From contig NZ_JJMN01000064.1 of the NCBI RefSeq assembly GCF_000696385.1, positions 1 to 64,000 of the forward strand: DNA of 64,000 nucleotides, written 5' to 3'. Made by a program: the position numbers and the translations under genes. Shown one piece after another: positions 48,838 through 57,905 of the stretch. The first letter of the stretch is position 1. Each line of letters opens with the position of its first letter. This DNA is from Vibrio metoecus (GTDB lineage Bacteria; Pseudomonadota; Gammaproteobacteria; Enterobacterales; Vibrionaceae). The notes beneath the pieces were generated by a model that saw nothing but the letters and a program-made list of their open reading frames with translations, was not told the DNA's origin and searched no databases.

Positions 48838-50406
48838 ATGAAAAGCAAGGTTGTTTTTGCTATCGCATTGTTATTCTTTGTTATTCCATGTTCTGCAGCT
48901 CAACGTTTTGTTGAGTTGGGGTGGGTTGATTCCGCGTCTTTGGTCTATGAGCAGATGGCTGACCCTGCGTTGGTCGAGCAAATCTATCAAAACAATAATG
49001 ACCAACTGCTATGGAGTGATTTAGGCACCGCCAATCACTTTGAATTTCAGCTAGAAGTGATTCACCGCGCGGGTGTTAGCCCGTTTTTTAAGAAGCAACT
49101 TCAGCAGTTAAAAGCGTATCGTCAGCAAGATAAATGGCATGAATACGATCTGTTAGCGACCGATACCTTGTTGCAGTACCTTAGTTACGCAGAACTTGCC
49201 CCGCAAATTGGAATTTCATGGTTCTTTGAAGGTCAGCTCAATAAACCGCTTGCTGCGCCGAGTGAAGAAGCACAGCTTGCCCTGCATATGGCGATAGGCT
49301 CCCAAACCCTTGATCAGCTGATTGATGAATATTCGCCCAAAGATCCTGCTTATCAGCAACTACTCCACACTTATCAATTCTTATTGGCGACCGAGTCTCA
49401 TGACATTCCACTTTATGAACAAACGGGGTTAAAACGAGAGGGCGATTCGCTTACGCACCGTGATGCATTGTTACGCCGTTTGTCTCTGGTGAATCTTGAT
49501 ATTACCGATGTGCGTGAGGATGTGGCTTTCTATGATCAGAGTTTGGTGAAAGCGATTAAGCAGTTTCAGAGCATGCATGGTTTGAAAACTGATGGTGTGA
49601 TTGGCCCTGAAACCATCAAATGGCTCAATAAGTCAGTGACAGAACGAGTGACTTTGCTGGCGCTCAATGCTGAGCGTCTTCGCTTGTGGCCGACACCGCA
49701 AGACACAGTGATTGTGGTCAACGTCCCGGGGTTTGATATGAAATACTGGGATGCTGGGCGTGAAGTGTTCGAAGCGAAAGTGGTGGTTGGACGCGTGACT
49801 CGGCCAACACCCGTGATGAACACCAAATTGGATTCGTTAATCATCAACCCGACTTGGAATGTTCCACGTAAAATTATGGTGGAAGATATCCTGCCGATGG
49901 TTAAACGTGATCACCAATATTTAGCTGAGCACCAAATTGAGATTATTCGAGGTTGGAGTGACCCTGAAGTGGTGGATCCGCAAGAAATTGATTGGGCAAC
50001 GGTGGATCCAGAAACCTTCCCATATCGCCTTCGTCAACAGGCTGGAGTGCAGAATGCGCTCGGCATGTATAAGTTCAATACGCCAAATTCTCGTGCCATC
50101 TACTTGCACGATACGCCGAGTAAGCATTTGTTTAATAATGCTGCACGCGCGTTTAGTTCTGGCTGTATCCGTGTCGAAAATGCTCAGAAATTTGCACAGG
50201 CCTTATTGGATCAGCAAGGAATTGTGCTGAATGATGTACCAGATACCACCAAAACCATCGCGCTAAAGAAGCGGATCCCTGTGCAAATCATCTATCAAAC
50301 GGTTTGGTATGAAGGTGGCGTATTGAATTATCGGGACGATATTTACCGCTATGACTCCTTAGCGCTCGGCAATGGTGATGCGTATCCAAATTTGACCAAA
50401 ATTTGA
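48838..50406 (+). CDS. L,D-transpeptidase (YcbB/LdtD-like)
   Basis: This 522-residue periplasmic enzyme forms 3-3 peptidoglycan crosslinks. It has a signal peptide (MKSKVVFAIALLFFVIPCSAA) and a peptidoglycan-binding domain (KQFQSMHGLKTDGVIGPETIKWLN). The YkuD catalytic domain has the active-site Cys in HDTPSKHLFNNAARAFSSGCIRV. The ATG at 48838 follows AGGG by eight bases. Together with the next two genes it keeps the E. coli ycbB-ycbK-ycbL order. Not expected to be beta-lactam sensitive except to carbapenems, by family knowledge. Confidence 0.92.
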   Translation: MKSKVVFAIALLFFVIPCSAAQRFVELGWVDSASLVYEQMADPALVEQIYQNNNDQLLWSDLGTANHFEFQLEVIHRAGVSPFFKKQLQQLKAYRQQDKWHEYDLLATDTLLQYLSYAELAPQIGISWFFEGQLNKPLAAPSEEAQLALHMAIGSQTLDQLIDEYSPKDPAYQQLLHTYQFLLATESHDIPLYEQTGLKREGDSLTHRDALLRRLSLVNLDITDVREDVAFYDQSLVKAIKQFQSMHGLKTDGVIGPETIKWLNKSVTERVTLLALNAERLRLWPTPQDTVIVVNVPGFDMKYWDAGREVFEAKVVVGRVTRPTPVMNTKLDSLIINPTWNVPRKIMVEDILPMVKRDHQYLAEHQIEIIRGWSDPEVVDPQEIDWATVDPETFPYRLRQQAGVQNALGMYKFNTPNSRAIYLHDTPSKHLFNNAARAFSSGCIRVENAQKFAQALLDQQGIVLNDVPDTTKTIALKKRIPVQIIYQTVWYEGGVLNYRDDIYRYDSLALGNGDAYPNLTKI

Positions 50407-50494
50407 CAGCAGAAATTTTCCTTTATTGCTCAATGAATAAGCGAATTTACTATTTGAATTAGTGATAGCTAGCACGTTTTATGCATTTGATATC

Positions 50495-50541
50495 GAACCC
50501 AGAGTTCGGTACTTTCCGTACCGATAGAACCCAGTTCGGTA
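50495..50541. repeat. Short direct repeats and palindrome upstream of the YcbK-like gene
   Basis: GAACCCAGAGTTCGGTA at 50496 and GAACCCAGTTCGGTA at 50527 are near-identical direct repeats. A CGGTAC / GTACCG hairpin lies between them. They sit in the 144-base gap before the GTG start and may be a regulator site. Confidence 0.55.
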
Positions 50542-50550
50542 GGTAATAAA

Positions 50551-51099
50551 GTGCAGACAACACGACGAGATTTTTTAAAACTGACCGCAGGCGGATTGAT
50601 TTTAGCCGCTTGTACGCCCAGCATCGCGCTCGCAAGTTATGCCGCTAAGCCAAGAGAATTGGCCTTGAGTAATTTGCACACGGGCGAAAGTATAGAAACG
50701 CGTTATTTCAATGGCAAAAACTATGTGCGCTCAGAGTTAAAGCGACTGAATCATTTATGCCGTGATTTTCGCCGAGATGAAGTGCACGCGATGGACAAAG
50801 TTCTATTTGATCAACTCAGTGAGATCCAATTCCTGCTCGGTACACAAGCCGAAGTACATATTGTGTCTGGTTACCGCTCTCCTGCGACCAATAAACAGCT
50901 ACGCAGTAAATCAAAAGGGGTAGCGAAGAAGAGCTACCATATGTCTGGACAAGCGATCGATTTTCGTTTGGATGGCGTATCGTTAAAGAAAATCCGCGAA
51001 GCCGCAATCAGCTTGCAAGCGGGGGGCGTGGGTTACTATCCGAAAAGCCGATTTATTCATATTGACACCGGACCTGTGCGCCAATGGGTTGGAGCCTAA
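50551..51099 (+). CDS. YcbK/MepK-like murein endopeptidase (DUF882), Tat-exported
   Basis: This 182-residue protein has a twin-arginine signal (TTRRDFLKLTAGGLILAAC). The M15-like metallopeptidase fold is marked by SGYRSPATNKQLR, YHMSGQAIDFRL and FIHIDTGP, which hold the zinc ligands. E. coli YcbK (MepK) cleaves 3-3 crosslinks made by L,D-transpeptidases, which matches its position after the YcbB-like gene. The start is a GTG with AGG eight bases upstream. Confidence 0.88.
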   Translation: MQTTRRDFLKLTAGGLILAACTPSIALASYAAKPRELALSNLHTGESIETRYFNGKNYVRSELKRLNHLCRDFRRDEVHAMDKVLFDQLSEIQFLLGTQAEVHIVSGYRSPATNKQLRSKSKGVAKKSYHMSGQAIDFRLDGVSLKKIREAAISLQAGGVGYYPKSRFIHIDTGPVRQWVGA

Positions 51100-51162
51100 C
51101 TTGTCAAAGGCAGGCGTTAGTGACATAGTGCCTGCCAATTAAGAATCAGACAGGATAGGTTT

Positions 51163-51819
51163 ATGTCTTTACAATATCAGGTGGTGCCGGTGACGGCTTT
51201 TGCTCAAAACTGTTCTATCGTGTGGTGCGATGAAACCATGGAAGGTGTCGTGGTGGATCCGGGCGGTGATGTGAAGCAACTGGCTATGTTGATCGCTGAG
51301 CTTGGCGTGAAAGTGACCCAACTGGTACTGACTCATGGTCATCTTGATCATGTTGGTGGCACAGAGCCACTGGCTGAAGCTCTTGGTGGTACACGCATTG
51401 TGGGACCACACAAAGCCGATAACTTCTGGCTGCAAGGTTTGGAAGGGCAAAGCAAAATGTTTGGTTTCCCTCTTACTGAAGCTTTTGAACCTGATCAATG
51501 GCTAAATGATGGTGACGCGGTCACTTTTGGTAAGCAAACTCTGCAGGTGATTCACACCCCAGGACATACTCCAGGACATGTTGTCTTATTTAGTGAGTCA
51601 GCACGACTTGCGTTTGTGGGAGATGTGTTATTCAACGGCAGTATTGGTCGTACCGATTTCCCGCAAGGGGATTTCAACACACTCATCGCTTCGATTAAGA
51701 ATAAGTTGTGGCCACTGGGCAACGATGTGACGTTTATTCCCGGTCATGGACCTAAATCGACTTTCGGCCGTGAACGTGCGAGTAACCCTTACGTTGCCGA
51801 TGAAATGCCACTCTATTAA
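51163..51819 (+). CDS. MBL-fold metallo-hydrolase (YcbL/glyoxalase II-like)
   Basis: This 218-residue cytoplasmic hydrolase has the metallo-beta-lactamase zinc motif THGHLDHVGG near residue 58, HTPGHTPGHV near 131 and FIPGHGPKSTFG near the C-terminus. It resembles YcbL, a short glyoxalase II-like thioesterase. It stands next to the YcbK-like gene as in E. coli. Physiological substrate unknown. Its end overlaps the facing DUF2982 gene by four bases. Confidence 0.9.
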   Translation: MSLQYQVVPVTAFAQNCSIVWCDETMEGVVVDPGGDVKQLAMLIAELGVKVTQLVLTHGHLDHVGGTEPLAEALGGTRIVGPHKADNFWLQGLEGQSKMFGFPLTEAFEPDQWLNDGDAVTFGKQTLQVIHTPGHTPGHVVLFSESARLAFVGDVLFNGSIGRTDFPQGDFNTLIASIKNKLWPLGNDVTFIPGHGPKSTFGRERASNPYVADEMPLY

Positions 51820-52499
51820 ACCGCTGTAAAACGGTACTCTGGCTCGGCCGCGGCAAGATAGCGCCGAGTCAAACCGACAAACTCTTCCGCACTGCGATCC
51901 AAATCCTGCTCTGAGATAAACAGATCATACCCAAAAAATTCGCGTTGATGATGCATCCGGTTGGCTAGCATGGCTTGTAATCCATGGTATTGATTGCCCT
52001 GTACATCGACATAAGGGGTTGAGTCTAAAACCAAGTCTTCAAACTGATCTTGTTTCGCTTGTTGCTGAGCACCTAAATAGAGCAAAGCTCGTTGACTGAG
52101 TAGCACTTGGGTAGAAAGGCGTGGACAGATGCTATTGAGATAAGGTGCATACTCTTTTAAACGAATTCCTACCCAAGGTAAGGGTTGATGCCAGCCATCA
52201 CGCTCATAGCTACATACGCCAATTTGGCTGATGTTATTCCACTTTACTACCCAACCACCTTGATAGAAATGTTGTTGAAAATGGGTGGCGGTTAAGGTGT
52301 ACGCCACTTGCCCTTTGAGGATTAGCCAGTAAGCCAACGCAGCCCATGTAAAAAGGGCGAGTATGCCAACCAAAGCTTGCAGCGCTGTTTGTGCAAGCCA
52401 AAACACCCCGATGATGAGCACACTCGCAAGCAAGGCAAACCCAGCGAGGATCTTCGGGGTAAAATGCAGTTGATGATTGTAGAGCTGCAAGGTGGGCAT
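51816..52499 (-). CDS. DUF2982 membrane protein
   Basis: This 227-residue protein has two close membrane segments near the N-terminus (ILAGFALLASVLIIGVFWLA and ALVGILALFTWAALAYWLIL) and a cytoplasmic tail. The tail has VVKWNNISQIGVC and LPWVGIRLKEYAPYL, matching the DUF2982 family of Vibrionaceae and relatives. Function unknown. It is tail-to-tail with the MBL gene. Confidence 0.82.
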   Translation of the reverse strand: MPTLQLYNHQLHFTPKILAGFALLASVLIIGVFWLAQTALQALVGILALFTWAALAYWLILKGQVAYTLTATHFQQHFYQGGWVVKWNNISQIGVCSYERDGWHQPLPWVGIRLKEYAPYLNSICPRLSTQVLLSQRALLYLGAQQQAKQDQFEDLVLDSTPYVDVQGNQYHGLQAMLANRMHHQREFFGYDLFISEQDLDRSAEEFVGLTRRYLAAAEPEYRFTAV

Positions 52500-52670
52500 A
52501 GGTTCCTCGTGTTAACGCACTTCGCACAAATTATAGCCATGCAAGCGGGAAGAAGATCAATTGTCGCGGAGAACTTGACCTCATCCCTACAAACCGGAGG
52601 CGTAATTTGTTATAAAGCGCGCTTCAAAATTTTACCACTGCCTTTGGGCAGTAAAATGGAGACCGACCCG

Positions 52671-53057
52671 ATGAGACTCGCTCATAAGCGTAAAGTGCAG
52701 GCCAAGCTGCAAAAGCGCATTAAAGCCATCGTTGCAAACCTTGCTACGGTAAAATCGAGCACGTCTGTGCAACAACAAGTACAGCCAGTGCACTCAAAGG
52801 CCCTTTCGGCAAACAAATCTAAGCAAGTGGCAACGCCAACGGTGATTAGCCAACTGACTCCAAAACAGCAGCAAGTTCTTGATATTGTGCGTGATGCGGT
52901 TGAGGGTATTAACCCGAAAACCATCGGTTTAATTGCCGGTCAAGATGAAGCGAAAGCCTCCGCATGGGCTGCTGGTGCACTCAAAAAACTGCTCGATGAA
53001 AAGCTGGTTGAGAAAAACCAAGCAGGAAATAAAGTGACTTACACTCTGGTGGTGTAA
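52671..53057 (+). CDS. Winged-helix-like small protein
   Basis: This protein of about 128 residues has a basic, low-complexity N-terminal half (MRLAHKRKVQAKLQKRIKAIV, then Gln/Ser/Lys-rich). The C-terminal winged-helix-like domain reads LTPKQQQVLDIVRDAVEGINPKTIGLIAGQDEAKASAWAAGALKKLLDEKLVEK. It may bind DNA. I chose the ATG at 52671, which follows GGAG; an ATG 15 bases upstream is an alternative, and the longer frame upstream is an overlap with the DUF2982 gene. Function unknown. Confidence 0.7.
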   Translation: MRLAHKRKVQAKLQKRIKAIVANLATVKSSTSVQQQVQPVHSKALSANKSKQVATPTVISQLTPKQQQVLDIVRDAVEGINPKTIGLIAGQDEAKASAWAAGALKKLLDEKLVEKNQAGNKVTYTLVV

Positions 53058-53064
53058 CCCTTTC

Positions 53065-53100
53065 GCAAAGCTCCGTTTGCGGAGCTTTGCTCATATTTTT
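53065..53100 (+). terminator. Terminator after the winged-helix gene
   Basis: A perfect 11-base-pair stem (GCAAAGCTCCG / CGGAGCTTTGC, four-base loop) is followed by a T-rich tract. Confidence 0.75.
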
Positions 53101-53408
53101 ATGCTCGATGCGAGTGTTTGCCATACCGCTGTCTACTAGTTTTTATTCTTTTCTTTAATATCCTATCTCGTGGAAATAACTACGTATATTTATCGTTTTA
53201 ACGGTTTTGTTTTAATGGTATCTAACTGTATTTATTGTCATTTTAATTAAGTCCTACGTGGTATTACTTACGACTAAAGATGAGGTTGTGGTGAAAGTTG
53301 TTAAGACTCTGCGTGGTCTCGCCGATTTTTTCTGCCACTAAAATCCACCACATTGTTGACGAGCCTGTTGCAGGGTGCGCAGGTATTGATCATCAAGGAC
53401 GTCAAACA
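53101..53408. other. Upstream region of the TRAP operon
   Basis: About 308 bases without a gene separate the terminator from dctP. The region is AT-rich at its left end. I found no clear sigma54 or CRP site in it. Confidence 0.45.
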
Positions 53409-54507
53409 ATGAGTCTTATCCATCAATCTGTATCACGAGTTATGAAACGGAGCGTGCTGCTTATTGCAGCAGGTGTTGCGTTGCTAACCACTTCTGTTTT
53501 TGCAGAAGAGAAAGTGTATCGCTTAACGCTCGCCGAAACGTGGGGTCCCAATTTCCCCATTTTTGGTGACACCACCAAGAATATGGCGGCAAAGGCAGAA
53601 AAAATGTCGAAATGGCCGTTTGCAAAATCCGTAATTGATTCCGCGAACAAACACAAAAGCCCCACTGGGTGTATTTGATATGGTGAAGTCGGGTCAATAC
53701 GATATGGGGCATTCCGCTTCCTATTATTGGAAGGGCAAAGTGCCTAACACCTTGTATTTCACCTCGATGCCTTTTGGTATGACAACGGCGGAGCAATACG
53801 CGTGGTTTTATCATGGCGGTGGTATGGAGTTGATGGATAAAGTCTATTCTCCTCATAACATGCTCTCTTTCCCCGGTGGCAATACGGATGTGCAGATGGG
53901 CGGTTGGTTTCAAAAAGAGATCAATACCGTTGAAGACCTGCAAGGTTTAAAAATGCGAATCCCGGGTTTTGCGGGCGAAGTATTAGCCGAGCTTGGTGCC
54001 AAACCAACCAATATCGCTCCAGGAGAGCTGTATACCTCATTAGAGCGGCGCACGATTGATGCGTTAGAGTGGGTAGGCCCATCTCTTGATCTGCGTATGG
54101 GATTCCACAAAATTGCCCCTTACTACTACACCGGTTGGCATGAGCCTGCGACGGAACTGCAATTCTTAGTCAATAAGCGCACGTGGGAGAAGCTGCCAGA
54201 AGATCTGCGTGAAATCTTGCGTGTTGCGATGCGCACTGCCGCTTATGATATGTATGTTCAGTCTGTCCATGAAAGTGGCAAGAACTGGGTATCTATCACA
54301 CAGGAGTTTCCTAATGTGAAAGTGAAAACCTTCCCAGCGCCAGTCATCAAAGCCCTGCGTGAAGCCAACGATCGTTTGTTAGCGAAACACGCGGCAGAAG
54401 ATCCTCTCGCGAAAGAAATTCAAGAGTCACAAGCCAATTATCTAAAACAAACGCGCAGTTGGACTGATATCTCACTCCGCGCCTATCTCAACAGTGAAGC
54501 ACAGTGA
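53409..54507 (+). pseudogene. dctP: TRAP transporter solute-binding protein (frameshifted as sequenced)
   Basis: DctP is the periplasmic solute receptor of a TRAP importer, with a signal peptide ending at SVFA. The first frame runs through EEKVYRLTLAETWGPNFPIF; the second contains the typical YYWKGKVPNTLYFTSMPFGMT, LQGLKMRIPGFAGEVLAELGA and the DALEWVGPSLDLR ligand region. Between 53610 and 53658 four extra A residues occur, one in each of four short A runs. Removing them gives MSNGRLQIRIDSANKHKAPLGVFDM, a perfect family sequence, and a protein of about 364 residues. Four insertions within 50 bases almost certainly reflect sequence error. The ATG at 53409 has AAGGA upstream. Confidence 0.88.
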
Positions 54508-54557
54508 TAAGCTGAACTGCGTGTGCAGGAAGCCTAAGAAAAGCACATAACGATAAA

Positions 54558-54584
54558 GCTCCGTGCACGTCAGTGACACGGAGC
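54558..54584. other. Intercistronic hairpin between dctP and dctQ
   Basis: A perfect GCTCCGTG / CACGGAGC stem stands in the 102-base gap. Such hairpins between the binding protein and the membrane genes are common in ABC and TRAP operons and raise the binding-protein level. No T run follows. Confidence 0.6.
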
Positions 54585-54609
54585 AATGTGATTAGACAGG
54601 GAGTTGGGA

Positions 54610-55149
54610 ATGAGAAGTCTGATTTATATTGAACGGATGTTTAACCGTTTGAGTGATCTACTGGGGTGGATCTCCAGTATTCTGTTTATTTTATTAGTGG
54701 TGAACGTCGTGTATGACGTCATCATGCGCTATGCCTTTAACGATGTTTCCATCGCGTTTCAAGAACTGGAATGGCATCTGTTTGCCGCTGTGTTTTTGCT
54801 CGGCATTCCTTATGCGATTAAAGCCGGTGGACACGTTCGAGTGGATATTTTCTATGAGCGTTTGTCCCTTAGAGCACAAGCGGTAATTGATATTCTTGGC
54901 ACTCTTTTCTTCCTTCTGCCGTTTTGTCTCTTAGTGGCTTATTTTGGGATCGACTTTGCCAAAGAGAGTTACGAGCTTGGTGAAACCTCGGGTGATCCGG
55001 GGGGCTTGCCGTATCGGTGGCTGATCAAATCTATGATTTCGGTTTCATTTATTTTTATGACGATCAGTGGATTAGGTTTATTGATCCACTCGCTCAATAA
55101 AATGTTCAATCCTCGTCTTATGCATGCCGACTTAAACCAGCCGAAGTAA
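54610..55149 (+). CDS. dctQ: TRAP transporter small permease (DctQ)
   Basis: This 179-residue protein has four membrane segments (from LSDLLGWISSILFILLVVNVVYDVIMRY on) and the DctQ signature around ELEWHLFAAVFLLGIPYAIKAGGHVRVDIFYERL. It pairs with DctM in the TRAP membrane complex driven by sodium or proton gradients. The ATG at 54610 has AGGGAG upstream. The ligand is unknown but probably an organic acid. Confidence 0.92.
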   Translation: MRSLIYIERMFNRLSDLLGWISSILFILLVVNVVYDVIMRYAFNDVSIAFQELEWHLFAAVFLLGIPYAIKAGGHVRVDIFYERLSLRAQAVIDILGTLFFLLPFCLLVAYFGIDFAKESYELGETSGDPGGLPYRWLIKSMISVSFIFMTISGLGLLIHSLNKMFNPRLMHADLNQPK

Positions 55150-55158
55150 GGGAAACGT

Positions 55159-56443
55159 ATGATTGGTATTGTGATGTTTATCGTTGCCCTGTTTGCGTTA
55201 TTACTGGGTTTTCCTGTTGTCGTTTACTTTTGGTGGCATTGCGCTGATTTTTGGCGTTTGGGCTGAAGGCATCGAAATGTTCGCTTTTATGCCTTATCGC
55301 ATTCAGTCGATTATGGAGAACACTGTCTTGATGGCAGTGCCACTGTTTGTGTTTATGGGCTTGGTACTGCAAAAAACCAAATTGGCTGAACAGTTATTAG
55401 AATCGATGGGGCGCCTGTTTGGTGGCATTCACGGTGGTGTAGCGATTTCTACCGTGTTAGTCGGGACTTTGCTGGCGGCATCGACTGGCGTAGTCGGTGC
55501 TTCAGTGGTTGCCATGGGGCTGATTTCATTGCCAGTTATGCTCAAATATCGCTACGACAAAGGCTTGGCCTGCGGCACGATTTGCGCATCGGGTACACTT
55601 GGACAAATTATCCCGCCCTCCATTGTTTTGATTCTGTTGGGGGATGTATTGGGTGTGCCGGTTGGGGATCTGTTCCAAGCGGCGCTGTGGCCGGGGTTAA
55701 TGCTGGTTGCTGCTTACATTATTTACATCTTGATTTACGCCAAATTGAACCCGCAAGCCGCGATGCCGATCGCGCCGGATGCCGAGCTCTCTCGTCGTCA
55801 AGAAGTGATTAAAGCGCTAAAAGCGGTGATCCCACCGTTAGCTCTGATTATTGTCGTGTTGGGATCTATATTCGCGGGCGTTGCCACACCGACAGAGTCG
55901 GCGGCATTAGGTGGTGCAGGGGCAATTTTACTGGCATTAGCTTACGGCCAGTTTAGTTGGCATATGGTGTATGACGCCTCTAAAGAAACCGTCAAAGTGA
56001 CGGCGATGGTGTTTGCCATTTTGCTTGGTGCAACGGCATTCTCCATGGCCTTTACCTACACAGGGGGTGATGAGTTAGTTGAAGAATGGATGATGAATTT
56101 GCCTGGAGACAAGTGGGGTTTCTTGATTGTCACCATGCTGGTTATTTTGATCCTAGGTTTCTTCATCGATTTTGTGGAAATCTGCTTCATTATCGTACCC
56201 ATCCTTGCACCAGTAGCTGTGCTATTGGATGTCAATATGACTTGGTTTGCGATCTTGATTGCGATGAACCTGCAAACATCGTTTTTAACGCCGCCGTTTG
56301 GCTTTAGTTTGTTCTACTTGAAAGGGGTTGCGCCCAAATCAGTCACAACCATGGATATTTATCGCGGTGTGGTGCCTTTTATTCTGATTCAGATCTTGGT
56401 GCTCATCTCACTGATGGCGTTTCCAAGTTTTTATGGAATGTGA
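55159..56443 (+). pseudogene. dctM: TRAP transporter large permease (frameshifted as sequenced)
   Basis: DctM is the main transport channel of the TRAP system. The first 22 codons from the ATG at 55159 (MIGIVMFIVALFALLLGFPV) join the long frame that starts near 55184. One extra T near 55220 breaks the link; without it the sequence is FPVAFTFGGIALIFGVWAEGIE and the protein has 427 residues, the usual DctM size. Signatures are STGVVGASVVAMGLISLPVMLKYRYDK and CASGTLGQIIPPSIVLI. It follows dctQ by nine bases. Confidence 0.9.
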
Positions 56444-56500
56444 TCCGATTCAAGACTGAGCGCATTGAAATTCAATCGTTACGTACAAGTTGCTAGAGTG

Positions 56501-56535
56501 AAACTGCTTTTCGAAAGGTCGGAAAGCAGTTTTTG
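56501..56535 (+). terminator. Terminator between dctM and the histidine kinase gene
   Basis: A stem of AAACTGCTTT and AAAGCAGTTT with a loop of about a dozen bases is followed by a short T run. It leaves the kinase gene with its own promoter or read-through. Confidence 0.72.
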
Positions 56536-56549
56536 TATGAGGAAAAGGA

Positions 56550-57905
56550 ATGCCTCTCAAAGCCAAATTGATTTTACTGGCTTTACTGCCTCTATTACTT
56601 GCAACGGCAAGTATCAGTTGGATTTCGATTCATCAAGCTAAAACCTTAGGTCAGCGTGAGGTCGAGATCTTTCGCGCTAAGTTGATTGAAGAGCGTGAAA
56701 CTTCGTTAAAAGACAGTGTTGATGTGGCTTTCGACGCCGTGCGCTTAATCGCCGACAACCCGAACTTAACCGAAGCAGAAGCCCAAAAACAGGTGAAAGC
56801 CGTATTAACCAACATTCGCTATGGTTCTGATGGTTATTTTTTTGCGTACGATGCGCAAGGTACAAACTTAGTACATCCTACTCAGCCGGAATTGGTTGGA
56901 CAGAACTTGTGGGAACTGCAAGATGAACGGGGCGATTACCTGATTCAAGCTCTGCTGTTCCAAGCTCAATCTGGTGGTGGTTATCATCAGTATTTATGGC
57001 GCAAACCTTCGACGGGAGAAACCGTACCTAAACTCAGCTATTCCGCTTGGCTTGATGATTGGCAATGGATGATTGGTACAGGTTTATACATTGAAGATGT
57101 CAGCCATGAAGTGGAAAAGATGCAAGCGGCGATCAATACCAACATTGATACCACTTTCTTCTCTGTCGTGGTGATTGTGATCATCACGGTCGCCGTGATC
57201 ATAGTCCTCACTTTGGCGATTAACCTGCATGAGCATCGCTTAGCAGATAAAAACTTGAAAGATCTGGTGCATAAAACGGTGCTTTTTCAAGAGGATGAGA
57301 AGAAACATCTCGCACGTGAGCTGCATGATGGGATTAACCAACTTCTCGTTTCTAGCAAATGCCATCTTGAGTTGTTGGGAAGCCAGTTACAGAACCCGAA
57401 GCAGTTGATGCATTTAGAAAACTCTCAGCTTTCTTTAATGACCGCGATTAACGAAGTTCGGCGTATTTCGCATCATTTGCGCCCTAGTGCGTTAGATGAT
57501 TTGGGTTTGCAAGCCGCGTTGACCACCTTGCTAGAGGACTTCAAGCTTCACTCGCAAATGGAGATTGAAATGCTGTTTGATACCCAGCCGGGAAGGTTAA
57601 AGTCAGAAGTGGCGACCACGCTATATCGTGTCGTACAGGAATCACTCAACAATATCGAAAAGCATGCCAAAGCACGGAAAGTAACTGTGCTATTACAGCA
57701 AATGGGTGACATGTTGCAACTCATGGTGCGGGATGATGGGGTGGGTTTCTCCAGTAAAGAGGCTTTGCAAAAGCGCGGCATTGGCCTGCGTAATATGCGT
57801 GAGCGGGTGGAATTCATTGGCGGTGAATTCGAACTAAGTAGTGAGCCACAACTCGGTACTGAAATCACGGTATTGTTGAAATTAGATGGATCAGTTTATG
57901 GATAA
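56550..57905 (+). CDS. Sensor histidine kinase with single-Cache domain
   Basis: This 451-residue membrane kinase has a first membrane segment (residues 5-25), a periplasmic sCache_2 domain (YGSDGYFFAYDAQGTNLVHP and WQWMIGTGLYIEDV), and a second membrane segment (about 203-223). The NarL-type HisKA_3 dimerisation motif has the phosphorylated His259 in ARELHDGINQLL. The HATPase domain has VVQESLNNIEKHA and GIGLRNMRERVEFIGG. It overlaps the regulator gene. Its place next to the TRAP genes suggests it senses the same ligand and controls the transporter. Confidence 0.9.
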   Translation: MPLKAKLILLALLPLLLATASISWISIHQAKTLGQREVEIFRAKLIEERETSLKDSVDVAFDAVRLIADNPNLTEAEAQKQVKAVLTNIRYGSDGYFFAYDAQGTNLVHPTQPELVGQNLWELQDERGDYLIQALLFQAQSGGGYHQYLWRKPSTGETVPKLSYSAWLDDWQWMIGTGLYIEDVSHEVEKMQAAINTNIDTTFFSVVVIVIITVAVIIVLTLAINLHEHRLADKNLKDLVHKTVLFQEDEKKHLARELHDGINQLLVSSKCHLELLGSQLQNPKQLMHLENSQLSLMTAINEVRRISHHLRPSALDDLGLQAALTTLLEDFKLHSQMEIEMLFDTQPGRLKSEVATTLYRVVQESLNNIEKHAKARKVTVLLQQMGDMLQLMVRDDGVGFSSKEALQKRGIGLRNMRERVEFIGGEFELSSEPQLGTEITVLLKLDGSVYG

